This document shows positions 1 to 5,009 of a stretch of 5,618 nt of DNA, in pieces. Under the pieces are notes generated by a model that saw nothing but the letters and a program-made list of their open reading frames with translations, was not told where the DNA came from and made no database searches. A program made the position numbers and the translations under genes. The stretch lies in the NCBI GenBank assembly GCA_003524745.1, contig DQGN01000012.1, forward strand, positions 7,434-13,051, in the 5' to 3' direction. Source of the DNA: Patescibacteria group bacterium. GTDB lineage: Bacteria > Patescibacteriota > Kazan-3B-28 > UBA10110. How positions within the stretch are numbered: position 1 is the stretch's first letter; each line of letters opens with the position of its first letter.

Positions 1-16
1 GGAATGACAGGTAAAA

Positions 17-430
17 TTAACGTTTAGAGAATTGAGGCGCCCGACGAGCCCGTTTTAAGCCGTACTTCTTGCGTTCTTTCGCTCTCGGATCCCGAGTTAA
101 TAATTTATTCGACTTAAGCGTCTTTTTTAAAGATTCGTCTACTTCCAACAAAGCCCGGGCCACTCCATGGCGGATCGCATCCGCTTGGCTCATCGGCCCG
201 CCACCGTTGACCCGCACAGAAATATCAAACCGGTCTTTCATGCCCACTAAAACTAACGGCTGCATAATCACGCTAATCAAATGAGCCGGGTTAAGATAAT
301 TCTCGGCTAACTTGCCGTTAATCATGACCTGTCCCTGACCTTCATACAAGCGCACCCGAGCCGTAGAAGTTTTGCGCCGACCGGTGCCGTAATGATACTT
401 GCCTTTGAAAATAATATTGGTAGCTTCCAT
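17..430 (-). CDS. rpsI: 30S ribosomal protein S9 (uS9)
   Basis: Small-subunit head protein whose C-terminal tail reaches the P-site tRNA. The 137-residue protein shows [17 protein letters not shown] at 15-31, MINGK (36-40), the [26 protein letters not shown] stretch at 69-94, [27 protein letters not shown] at 111-137, and the universal basic end with terminal Lys-Arg. The length is slightly above E. coli (130) because of a short N-terminal lead-in. The ATG at 430 follows the rplM stop by 4 nt without a Shine-Dalgarno. rplM-rpsI is a conserved pair for two proteins of different subunits. Only 16 bases follow the TAA stop in the window, so it cannot be told whether the operon ends here. Confidence 0.98.
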   Translation of the reverse strand: MEATNIIFKGKYHYGTGRRKTSTARVRLYEGQGQVMINGKLAENYLNPAHLISVIMQPLVLVGMKDRFDISVRVNGGGPMSQADAIRHGVARALLEVDESLKKTLKSNKLLTRDPRAKERKKYGLKRARRAPQFSKR

Positions 431-434
431 AGAG

Positions 435-878
435 TTATAATTCTATTTTAGTTGGTTGTTGCGCTATATGGCGATGCTGTTCATCAGCGTACACTTTAAG
501 ATTGTCTAATCTGATCTTCCGCAAACTGTTTTTGGGCAACATGCGAGAAACCGCGCGCCGAATCACTTCATCGGATTGGTTCACCATCAACTTAGCAAGC
601 GGGGTAGTTTTTAGTCCACCCATATGCGTACTATGCCGATAATAAACTTTTTGTGCTAATTTCTTCCCGGTTAATTTAATTTTAGCAGCATTAATCACTA
701 CTACCTTAGTGGCACTAACCACCGCTGGATCATAAGTAGCGGCATTTTTGCCCACCAAAACCTTAGCCACCTTACTGGCTAATCTGCCCAAAGCCTGCCC
801 CGCAGCATCCACCAACAACCACTTCTCAGGAAGCTCAATTTTAGTCGGCCGCTTAGTAGTATTAATACGTTTAGACAT
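435..878 (-). CDS. rplM: 50S ribosomal protein L13 (uL13)
   Basis: Early-assembly large-subunit protein. The 147-residue protein has [22 protein letters not shown] at about 20-41, the [23 protein letters not shown] block at 49-71, [14 protein letters not shown] (77-90), [15 protein letters not shown] (107-121), and [16 protein letters not shown] (127-142). All of these are standard L13 landmarks. The chosen ATG at 878 overlaps the rplQ stop by 8 nt. An upstream in-frame ATG at 902 would add eight residues (MRLWPESN) from within rplQ and is less likely, because family members start close to the conserved tryptophan region. The same six residues PTKIEL occur at 11-16 and again at the C-terminus. 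The TAA stop is 4 nt before rpsI, the usual partner of rplM. Confidence 0.97.
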   Translation of the reverse strand: MSKRINTTKRPTKIELPEKWLLVDAAGQALGRLASKVAKVLVGKNAATYDPAVVSATKVVVINAAKIKLTGKKLAQKVYYRHSTHMGGLKTTPLAKLMVNQSDEVIRRAVSRMLPKNSLRKIRLDNLKVYADEQHRHIAQQPTKIEL

Positions 879-1224
879 ATTCGATTCTGGCCAAAGCCGC
901 ATTATCGCCTACTCTGGGCTTAAGTTTAATGACACGCAGATAACCTCCGGTTTTTTTAGCATAACGCGGAGCGATCTCTTTAATCAGCTTCTTAACCAAT
1001 AATTCATTGTTGAACAATCTTTGCATAAGATAGTGTTTAGCGGCCAGATCGCCGGTTTTAGCGCGATGGGTTAATCTCTCCAACATCGGCAGAGCCGCCT
1101 TGGCTTTAGTTATAGTAGTGGTCACTTTTTCGTAGAGAATAACCGACAATACTAAATTGCGCACCATGCTTTCGCGGCGTTTTTTGATTCTTCCAAATGT
1201 AGGTGCTTTTGGTCGTTGCGACAT
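871..1224 (-). CDS. rplQ: 50S ribosomal protein L17 (bL17)
   Basis: Bacteria-specific large-subunit protein located near the peptide tunnel exit. The 117-residue length is typical. Family signatures are the N-terminal basic segment with RRESMVRNLVLSVILYEKVTTTITKAK (16-42), where most relatives read a hydrophobic RN-x(3)-SL, and LTHRAKTGD (51-59). Further on are NNELLVKKLIKEIAPRYAKKTGGYLRVIKLKPRVGDNA at about 72-109, then ALARIEYV at the end. The start reads MSQRPKAPTFGR rather than the usual MRHRK, a modest divergence. The ATG at 1224 follows the rpoA stop by 4 nt with no Shine-Dalgarno, so it probably depends on coupling to rpoA. The TAA stop lies inside the first codons of rplM. Confidence 0.97.
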   Translation of the reverse strand: MSQRPKAPTFGRIKKRRESMVRNLVLSVILYEKVTTTITKAKAALPMLERLTHRAKTGDLAAKHYLMQRLFNNELLVKKLIKEIAPRYAKKTGGYLRVIKLKPRVGDNAALARIEYV

Positions 1225-1228
1225 ATTT

Positions 1229-2191
1229 TTAAATAAATTCTACCCCTAATTCGTCTAATTTATCGGCGATTTCGGTTAGGGCTCTCTCGCCCAATCCTTT
1301 CATCTCGAATAATGATTCCCGGCCGATGTTAACAATATCTCGAATGGTTTTAACATTGTTTTGCACCAAAGCATTGGTGGTGCGCACGGACAAGTTAATC
1401 TCTTCCACCGAAAAATCCATCGGATTAACTTTGCCCGACTCATTATCGCCAGTCTCATCGCCAGTAATCTCGGCAGTTTCTTCGACCGCCTCCGTAGGCA
1501 AGGTTGGCAATTTAATTTCGATCCGAAAGATATTGAATTGTTCTAATAAAATATCTGCGGCGATTTTCAGCGCGTCTTTGCAAGTAATCGTTCCGTCCGT
1601 TTCGATGTCTAAAGTCACTTTGTCGTAATCAACCCGTTCTCCTACCCGAGTATTCTCCACGGCAAAACTACACCGCTTGATCGGCGAGAAAATCGCGTCG
1701 ACTGCCACCATCCCGATAGCAAACTCCCTGTCATCAATAGCCTCGCTGGGCACATACCCGCGCCCGCGTTCGATGCGAAGTTCCATATCTAAATTAATAT
1801 CGCTGGTAATCGTGGCAATATGATGATCGGGATTTACTAACTCGACCGAGCTCGGCATCACGATATCCTTACCAGTCACTTCGCCGACTTTCGTCTTTTT
1901 CAAAGTCACCATGACCGGGCCTTCTTCGTGCAAAATAAACCGTAACCCTTTCAGGCTAAGCATAATTTCGACTATATCTTCTTTCACTCCATCAATGGTA
2001 GTGAATTCGTGATCTATACCAGCTAACTTAAAAGCAGAGACAGCCGCCCCCGGCAGAGAAGTTAACAAAACCCTCCGCAAAGCATTGCCTACGGTTGTAC
2101 CGTAGCCAGGATAAAACGGCTCCATGACAAACATGGCTATATTGCCTTCTTCTTTAACTAACTTGATATCGGGTAAATTAATGGCTTCCAC
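1229..2191 (-). CDS. rpoA: DNA-directed RNA polymerase subunit alpha
   Basis: The alpha dimer scaffolds assembly of beta and beta-prime and contacts promoter DNA and activators. The 320-residue protein has a complete N-terminal domain (about 1-230) with EPFYPGYGTTVGNALRRVLL at 24-43, LKGLRF (80-85), ERGRGYVPSE (141-150), and IFSPIKR (167-173). An acidic linker rich in Glu, Thr and Gly (234-257) leads to the C-terminal domain (about 260-320). There Arg270 and Asn273 match the DNA-contact residues Arg265 and Asn268 of E. coli; Gly301 is kept and Arg303 replaces Lys298. Promoter UP-element binding is therefore plausible. Translation starts at GTG, unlike every other gene here whose start is visible, with GGAGGG just upstream. 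The TAA stop is 4 nt before rplQ. Confidence 0.98.
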   Translation of the reverse strand: MEAINLPDIKLVKEEGNIAMFVMEPFYPGYGTTVGNALRRVLLTSLPGAAVSAFKLAGIDHEFTTIDGVKEDIVEIMLSLKGLRFILHEEGPVMVTLKKTKVGEVTGKDIVMPSSVELVNPDHHIATITSDINLDMELRIERGRGYVPSEAIDDREFAIGMVAVDAIFSPIKRCSFAVENTRVGERVDYDKVTLDIETDGTITCKDALKIAADILLEQFNIFRIEIKLPTLPTEAVEETAEITGDETGDNESGKVNPMDFSVEEINLSVRTTNALVQNNVKTIRDIVNIGRESLFEMKGLGERALTEIADKLDELGVEFI

Positions 2192-2194
2192 GCG

Positions 2195-2200
2195 CCCTCC
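2195..2200 (-). promoter_or_regulatory. Shine-Dalgarno for rpoA
   Basis: GGAGGG on the minus strand lies 3 nt before the GTG at 2191. The spacing is short if all six bases pair, or 5 nt if GGAG pairs. It is the only strong ribosome-binding sequence in the window and supports GTG as the rpoA start. An ATG at 2200-2202 overlaps it but is out of frame. Confidence 0.75.
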
Positions 2201-2212
2201 ATATTATTAAAA

Positions 2213-2836
2213 CTATCTTGAATAAAATTCGATGATTAATTGTTCGTTAAACGGCGCCTCGATCTCCTCCCGCGTCGGCAGATCAGTCACGGTGATTTCC
2301 AAGCTTTTGGAGTCGACTTTTAACCAGGAGACGGGGTGATTATTCTGCGCCGTCCCCGCAATGATATCTTTTAGTTTGTTTTGTTTAGCGAAAGTAATTT
2401 TATCACCGGCCTTGACCAACAAAGACGGCACATTCACCTTGCGTCCGTTGACTAAAAATTGGGCGTGAGAGACAAACTGCCGAGCTGCCGGATGGGAATT
2501 GGCTAACCCTGCCCGATAAATTACATTATCTAAACGCGATTCGAGAATTTTAACCAAGTTATCGCTCGCCGAGCCGCTCCGGCGAATGGCTTCGGCATAA
2601 TAGCGCCGTAAGGGTTTTTCGGTAATATGATAGAAAACTTTGGCTTTTTGCTTCTCTAATAATTGCAAACCGTAACCAGTATGCTTTTTAAAAGTATTGG
2701 ACGAACCATGGGCTCCGGGTGGATATTTGTGATGATTTTTCACAAATTTTGCTGCAGTAGACCGATCAGCGTTCATGGCAAAATCCTCACCAAATCGTCG
2801 CACTTTTCTAATTTTAGGTCCGGTATATCTGCTCAT
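2213..2836 (-). CDS. rpsD: 30S ribosomal protein S4 (uS4), zinc-free form
   Basis: Primary 16S rRNA-binding protein that starts assembly of the 30S body and lines the mRNA entry site. The 207-residue length is normal. Landmarks are SRYTGPKIRK (2-11), PPGAHG (39-44), YGLQLLEKQKAK (55-66), the S4 RNA-binding domain from about 99 to 162 (ESRLDNVIYRAGLA, then FLVNGRKVNVPS), and the C-terminal NEQLIIEFYSR. The protein contains no cysteine, so it is the form without the N-terminal zinc site. The N-terminal arm between 12 and 38 is divergent from well-known species. The ATG at 2836 is preceded by a pyrimidine-rich leader without a Shine-Dalgarno. The TAG stop is 21 nt before the rpoA start codon. 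S4 is an autoregulator of ribosomal operons in other bacteria. Confidence 0.97.
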   Translation of the reverse strand: MSRYTGPKIRKVRRFGEDFAMNADRSTAAKFVKNHHKYPPGAHGSSNTFKKHTGYGLQLLEKQKAKVFYHITEKPLRRYYAEAIRRSGSASDNLVKILESRLDNVIYRAGLANSHPAARQFVSHAQFLVNGRKVNVPSLLVKAGDKITFAKQNKLKDIIAGTAQNNHPVSWLKVDSKSLEITVTDLPTREEIEAPFNEQLIIEFYSR

Positions 2837-2919
2837 AAATGTTGGGAAATAGAGTTAGAGAGAATAGCTATAAGAAATTATGTCTGATTTTTTCATTTTT
2901 CCATTATTCATTGCCCCTA
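2837..2919 (-). other. 83-nt AT-rich leader between rpsK and rpsD
   Basis: This gap contains no recognisable gene. On the minus strand it starts with AGGGG, then has A-rich runs, CATAAT (-10-like, at 2877-2882), and the 8-bp palindrome ATAGCTAT (2864-2871). No convincing -35 partner lies at the right distance from CATAAT. An 18-codon frame (2855-2911) is open but poorly supported. The leader could hold a weak promoter or a control site for S4, which represses its own synthesis in other bacteria, but no known S4-binding fold can be recognised here. Confidence 0.35.
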
Positions 2920-3381
2920 TTAGACTCTCCTCGATTTACGGGGACGGGGACCATTGTGGGGTAAAGGAGTAATGTCTTTGATGGCTTCGATAAAAATTCC
3001 GGCGGAATCGATCGACCTGATGGCGGCATCCCGACCCGACCCGACTCCCTGAACAAAAATATTGGCCTTAGTCAAACCCATGTCGACGGCTTTAGCAGCA
3101 GCGGTCTTGGCAGCGAGAGAAGAAGCATAGGGGGTAGCTTTTTTAGAGCCCTTAAAGCCCATCCGCCCCGAACTGCTCCAAGCGATAACTTCGCCCTGCA
3201 GATCAGTAAAGGTAACTAAAGTATTATTAAAGGTTGATTTAATAAATATTTTGCCGGCTTGAACGGTTCTTTTTTTGGCTTTTTTGGACTTGCCAGTAGG
3301 CTTGGTCTTGGTTTGCTGCTGCATCTGTGCCTTGGCCCGGGCCTTCTTTTCGCGTTTTTCTTGCTTCTTTTTTCCTGCCAT
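2920..3381 (-). CDS. rpsK: 30S ribosomal protein S11 (uS11) with basic N-terminal extension
   Basis: Platform protein of the small subunit that lines the mRNA exit path near the E site. Residues 40-153 match S11 throughout: IFIKSTFNNTLVTFTD (45-60), AWSSSGRMGFKGSKKATPYA (67-86), GSGRDAAIRSI (114-124), and the C-terminal ITPLPHNGPRPRKSRRV (137-153). The first 39 residues are a Lys/Arg/Gln/Ala-rich extension, making the protein 153 residues against about 129 in E. coli. The ATG at 3381 is chosen because the extension is in frame and highly basic. It has no Shine-Dalgarno, whereas Met20 (ATG at 3324) has AAGG five bases upstream and would give 134 residues, so the shorter start is a real alternative. 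The TAA stop is immediately followed by TAG. Confidence 0.96.
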   Translation of the reverse strand: MAGKKKQEKREKKARAKAQMQQQTKTKPTGKSKKAKKRTVQAGKIFIKSTFNNTLVTFTDLQGEVIAWSSSGRMGFKGSKKATPYASSLAAKTAAAKAVDMGLTKANIFVQGVGSGRDAAIRSIDSAGIFIEAIKDITPLPHNGPRPRKSRRV

Positions 3382-3382
3382 T

Positions 3383-3406
3383 GTGTTAGTTAAGTAGTTA
3401 GTTAGT
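3383..3406 (-). repeat. Degenerate ACTA tetramer array directly upstream of rpsK
   Basis: On the minus strand six consecutive tetramers read ACTA, ACTA, ACTA, CTTA, ACTA, ACAC, ending one base before the rpsK ATG at 3381. The array takes up the place where a Shine-Dalgarno would be expected and contains no guanine at all, so this leader should be unstructured. It may be a microsatellite-like slippage tract or an unstructured ribosome landing site. Only the repetition itself is certain. Confidence 0.7.
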
Positions 3407-3412
3407 GGGTCC

Positions 3413-3436
3413 GGTTAGCCACAATAGTTTCTAACC
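3413..3436. repeat. Small inverted repeat GGTTAG / CTAACC in the rpsM-rpsK gap
   Basis: GGTTAG at 3413-3418 pairs perfectly with CTAACC at 3431-3436, leaving a 12-nt loop. In RNA this would be a weak 6-bp stem. No T run follows on either strand, so it does not look like an intrinsic terminator. It may simply be chance, since CTAAC also recurs in the adjacent tetramer array. Confidence 0.35.
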
Positions 3437-3447
3437 TGCCGTCTTGC

Positions 3448-3475
3448 TTGATACCTGATACTTGACACTTGATAC
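3448..3475. repeat. Four tandem 7-bp repeats, consensus TTGATAC
   Basis: On the plus strand four head-to-tail heptamers read TTGATAC (3448), CTGATAC (3455), TTGACAC (3462) and TTGATAC (3469). Each copy differs from the consensus by at most one base, with no spacer. The array starts two bases after the rpsM stop and does not intrude on either gene. It is too short and spacerless to be a CRISPR. It could be a replication-slippage array, a repeated protein-binding site, or a small example of an intergenic repeat family in this genome. One window cannot separate these. Confidence 0.85.
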
Positions 3476-3477
3476 TA

Positions 3478-3864
3478 TTAAGTTTTATCCGATGATTTCT
3501 TGCGTCCACTACCAACAGTCACCCGCTTACCTCTTTTGGTCCGAGCATTGGTCTTAGTAGTTTGTCCCCTGACTGGCAAATTCTTCTTGTGGCGATCGCC
3601 ACGATAACTATTAATATCCTTTAATCTTTTAATATTGGTTGAGATTTCCCGGCGCAAATCACCTTCGACCGTATAGTTTTTCTCAATAAATTCTCGAATC
3701 CGGTTAGCTTCTTCTTCTGTCATAGCATCCGTCCGCTTATTCGGATCAATTTTGGTGGCTGCCAAAATCTCTCGGCTACGAGTCAGCCCAACTCCATACA
3801 GATAAGCCAGAGCGACCTCCGCCCGTTTACCCCCTGGCAATTGAATACCGAGAATTCTAACCAT
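3478..3864 (-). CDS. rpsM: 30S ribosomal protein S13 (uS13)
   Basis: Small-subunit head protein that contacts the P-site tRNA and forms the intersubunit bridges to L5 and 23S rRNA. The 128-residue length is close to the usual 115-125. Recognisable segments are the N-terminal [13 protein letters not shown] (2-14), the helix-hairpin-helix region [14 protein letters not shown] (21-34), VEGDLRREI (66-74), and the basic [19 protein letters not shown] (96-114) followed by a lysine-rich tail. The tail is somewhat longer than in E. coli and carries serines ([10 protein letters not shown]). The ATG at 3864 overlaps the rpmJ stop by one base. After the TAA stop comes a 96-nt gap, long for this cluster, that starts with a heptamer repeat array two bases past the stop. 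Confidence 0.98.
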   Translation of the reverse strand: MVRILGIQLPGGKRAEVALAYLYGVGLTRSREILAATKIDPNKRTDAMTEEEANRIREFIEKNYTVEGDLRREISTNIKRLKDINSYRGDRHKKNLPVRGQTTKTNARTKRGKRVTVGSGRKKSSDKT

Positions 3865-3977
3865 TATCCTTGTACTTGTTTATGTTTAGGATTAGAACAG
3901 ATCACTCGTACTTTGCCGCTGCGTCTAATAATCCGACACTTGAGGCACATTTTTTTAACTGATGATCTGACTTTCAT
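3864..3977 (-). CDS. rpmJ: 50S ribosomal protein L36 (bL36), zinc-binding form
   Basis: A 37-residue protein that is easily missed because of its size. It is a component of the large subunit, where L36 helps pack 23S rRNA. The translation begins [14 protein letters not shown] and ends HKQVQG, matching the L36 consensus along its full length. The zinc ribbon ligands Cys11, Cys14, Cys27 and His32 are all present, so this is the zinc-binding (C+) form. The ATG at 3977 is one base after the infA stop. The TAA stop shares its last A with the rpsM ATG (TAATG), which suggests translational coupling. AAGGA near the end of the gene could serve rpsM, but its spacing of 2 nt is short. Position between infA and rpsM is the standard one. 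Confidence 0.97.
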   Translation of the reverse strand: MKVRSSVKKMCLKCRIIRRSGKVRVICSNPKHKQVQG

Positions 3978-3978
3978 A

Positions 3979-4197
3979 TTATTTATGACGATAAATGATT
4001 CGGCCTTTGGCCAAATCGTAGGGGCTCATTTCTACAGTAACTGCATCGCCCGGCAAAATCTTAATATAATGCATTCTAATCTTCCCTGAGATATGGGCCA
4101 AGATAATATGCCCACCTTCAATCTCTACCCTAAACATAGCGTTGGGCAGAGCCTCTAATACCTTACCTTTTACCTCAATAACTTGCTTAGCTGCCAT
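3979..4197 (-). CDS. infA: Translation initiation factor IF-1
   Basis: IF-1 binds the A site of the 30S subunit and works with IF-2 and IF-3 to place the initiator tRNA. The 72-residue length is exactly typical. The whole protein is one S1-like OB fold with family hallmarks: [20 protein letters not shown] at 6-25, [15 protein letters not shown] at 29-43, and [20 protein letters not shown] at 47-66. It is close to the family consensus from end to end. The ATG at 4197 is the only sensible start. No Shine-Dalgarno lies before it, and the predicted promoter would give a very short leader. Its TAA stop is one base from the rpmJ ATG, so the two are surely cotranscribed. The infA-rpmJ-rpsM order is conserved across bacteria. 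Confidence 0.98.
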   Translation of the reverse strand: MAAKQVIEVKGKVLEALPNAMFRVEIEGGHIILAHISGKIRMHYIKILPGDAVTVEMSPYDLAKGRIIYRHK

Positions 4198-4212
4198 AAA
4201 GAATACTTTGCT

Positions 4213-4240
4213 ATTATACTTATTATATTAATTAAATCAA
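4213..4240 (-). promoter_or_regulatory. Predicted sigma-70-type promoter for infA and downstream genes
   Basis: Reading the minus strand, TTGATT (4235-4240, 4 of 6 matches to TTGACA) is followed after 16 nt by a perfect TATAAT (4213-4218). The element fills the 50-nt AT-rich gap between map and infA. The predicted start point is about 4206, leaving a leader of roughly 8-9 nt before the infA ATG at 4197. A second TATAAT at 4222-4227 has no matching upstream hexamer. Chance matches occur in AT-rich DNA, but the location in one of only three sizeable gaps supports it. It would let infA and the genes after it be transcribed independently of secY-adk-map. Confidence 0.6.
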
Positions 4241-4247
4241 GTGGGAT

Positions 4248-5009
4248 CTATATAACCTGGTCTATAGGAGTAAGAATGCGGGCTCCTGCCTCGGTTACGG
4301 CCACTGTCATCTCGAAGTGGGCAACCGGCTCCCGATCGGTAGTAAAGGTGCTCCAACGGTCCCCGGTGACCCCGTAGTCCTCTGTACCCCTCCCAGCGAT
4401 AGGCTCGATGGCGATCACGCTGCCGGCTGGCAGGACCACGTTTTTATCGTGGCCGACAAAATTAGGCACAATGGGATCTTCGTGCAAATCGCGCCCCACG
4501 CCATGCCCCACAAATTGCTTCATAATCGTCAATTGGGTAGCTTTCAGCGTCTCCGCTATGGCTGAAGATATTTCTCCCACTTTCACTCCCGCCTGCACCG
4601 CATTGACCCCAGCTAACAAGGAACGATAAGTTTGGTCTAATAATGGTTGGTAATGATGGATATCTTCGCCCACAATCCAGGTTACCGCTGCATCTGTATG
4701 AAATCCCTGATAAAACAATCCGCAATCAATACTAACTAGGTCGCCTGCTTGCAACTGATAATCATTGGGAATGCAATGCACAATGCCATGATTGACCGAC
4801 GCACAAATGGCCGCCGGATAATCCCGATATCCCAGAAATGATGGCTGACCGCCTTGCTGTTCTGCTGCCTTCCTGGCTATATTATCTAAAGTTTTGAGGG
4901 TAGTGCCGGGAACCAGTTGTTGTTTGATCGCTCTAAATATTTCAATCAGGCGGGCGCCGCCATCTGCCATTATGCCAAGTTCGGCAGAAGTTTTAATATT
5001 AATACTCAT
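4248..5009 (-). CDS. map: Methionine aminopeptidase, type I
   Basis: Cytosolic metalloprotease that removes the initiator methionine from new proteins. The 253-residue protein has the pita-bread fold landmarks. The five metal ligands are all present: Asp95 (SIDCG), Asp106 (HTDA), His169 (GHGVGR), Glu202 (IEP) and Glu233 (HFEMT). His78 and His176 match the two accessory active-site histidines. There is no N-terminal zinc-finger or SH3-binding extension, so it is the short bacterial type Ia form. The ATG at 5009 is preferred over one 7 codons upstream because it forms an ATGA overlap with the adk stop and starts the protein at the normal place (SINIKTSAEL). A local oddity is VNHGIVHCIP at 72-81, where most relatives have HGIP after the histidine. 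The gene ends with TAG, 50 nt before infA. Confidence 0.95.
   Translation of the reverse strand: MSINIKTSAELGIMADGGARLIEIFRAIKQQLVPGTTLKTLDNIARKAAEQQGGQPSFLGYRDYPAAICASVNHGIVHCIPNDYQLQAGDLVSIDCGLFYQGFHTDAAVTWIVGEDIHHYQPLLDQTYRSLLAGVNAVQAGVKVGEISSAIAETLKATQLTIMKQFVGHGVGRDLHEDPIVPNFVGHDKNVVLPAGSVIAIEPIAGRGTEDYGVTGDRWSTFTTDREPVAHFEMTVAVTEAGARILTPIDQVI

Noticed and set aside
1..16. Terminator or next gene after rpsI
   Set aside because: Only 16 bases are visible, with no hairpin or frame that can be judged.
435..902. rplM starting at the ATG at 902
   Set aside because: It adds MRLWPESN from inside rplQ. The start at 878 matches family length and the usual overlap style.
2855..2911. 18-codon minus-strand frame in the rpsD leader as a leader peptide
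   Set aside because: The GGGG before it is only 2 nt from the ATG, composition is that of AT-rich intergenic DNA, and chance frames of this size are common.
3413..3436. Intrinsic terminator after rpsM
   Set aside because: The stem is only 6 bp with a 12-nt loop and no T run follows on either strand.
3448..3475. CRISPR-like repeats
   Set aside because: Units are 7 bp, contiguous and without spacers, and there are no cas genes in the window.
3462..3490. Perfect TTGACA on the plus strand, a possible antisense promoter into rpsM
   Set aside because: The hexamer is part of the heptamer array. At 16-18 nt spacing the best -10 candidates (TTTATC, TTATCC) are poor.
4462..4725. 87-codon second minus-strand frame inside map, and plus-strand open frames elsewhere
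   Set aside because: They lie opposite or across strongly conserved genes, and their translations show no recognisable domains; they are shadows.
5006..5008. UGA recoded to an amino acid, as in some Patescibacteria
   Set aside because: The only relevant TGA ends adk at the expected place and overlaps the map start. No gene here has an internal in-frame TGA.
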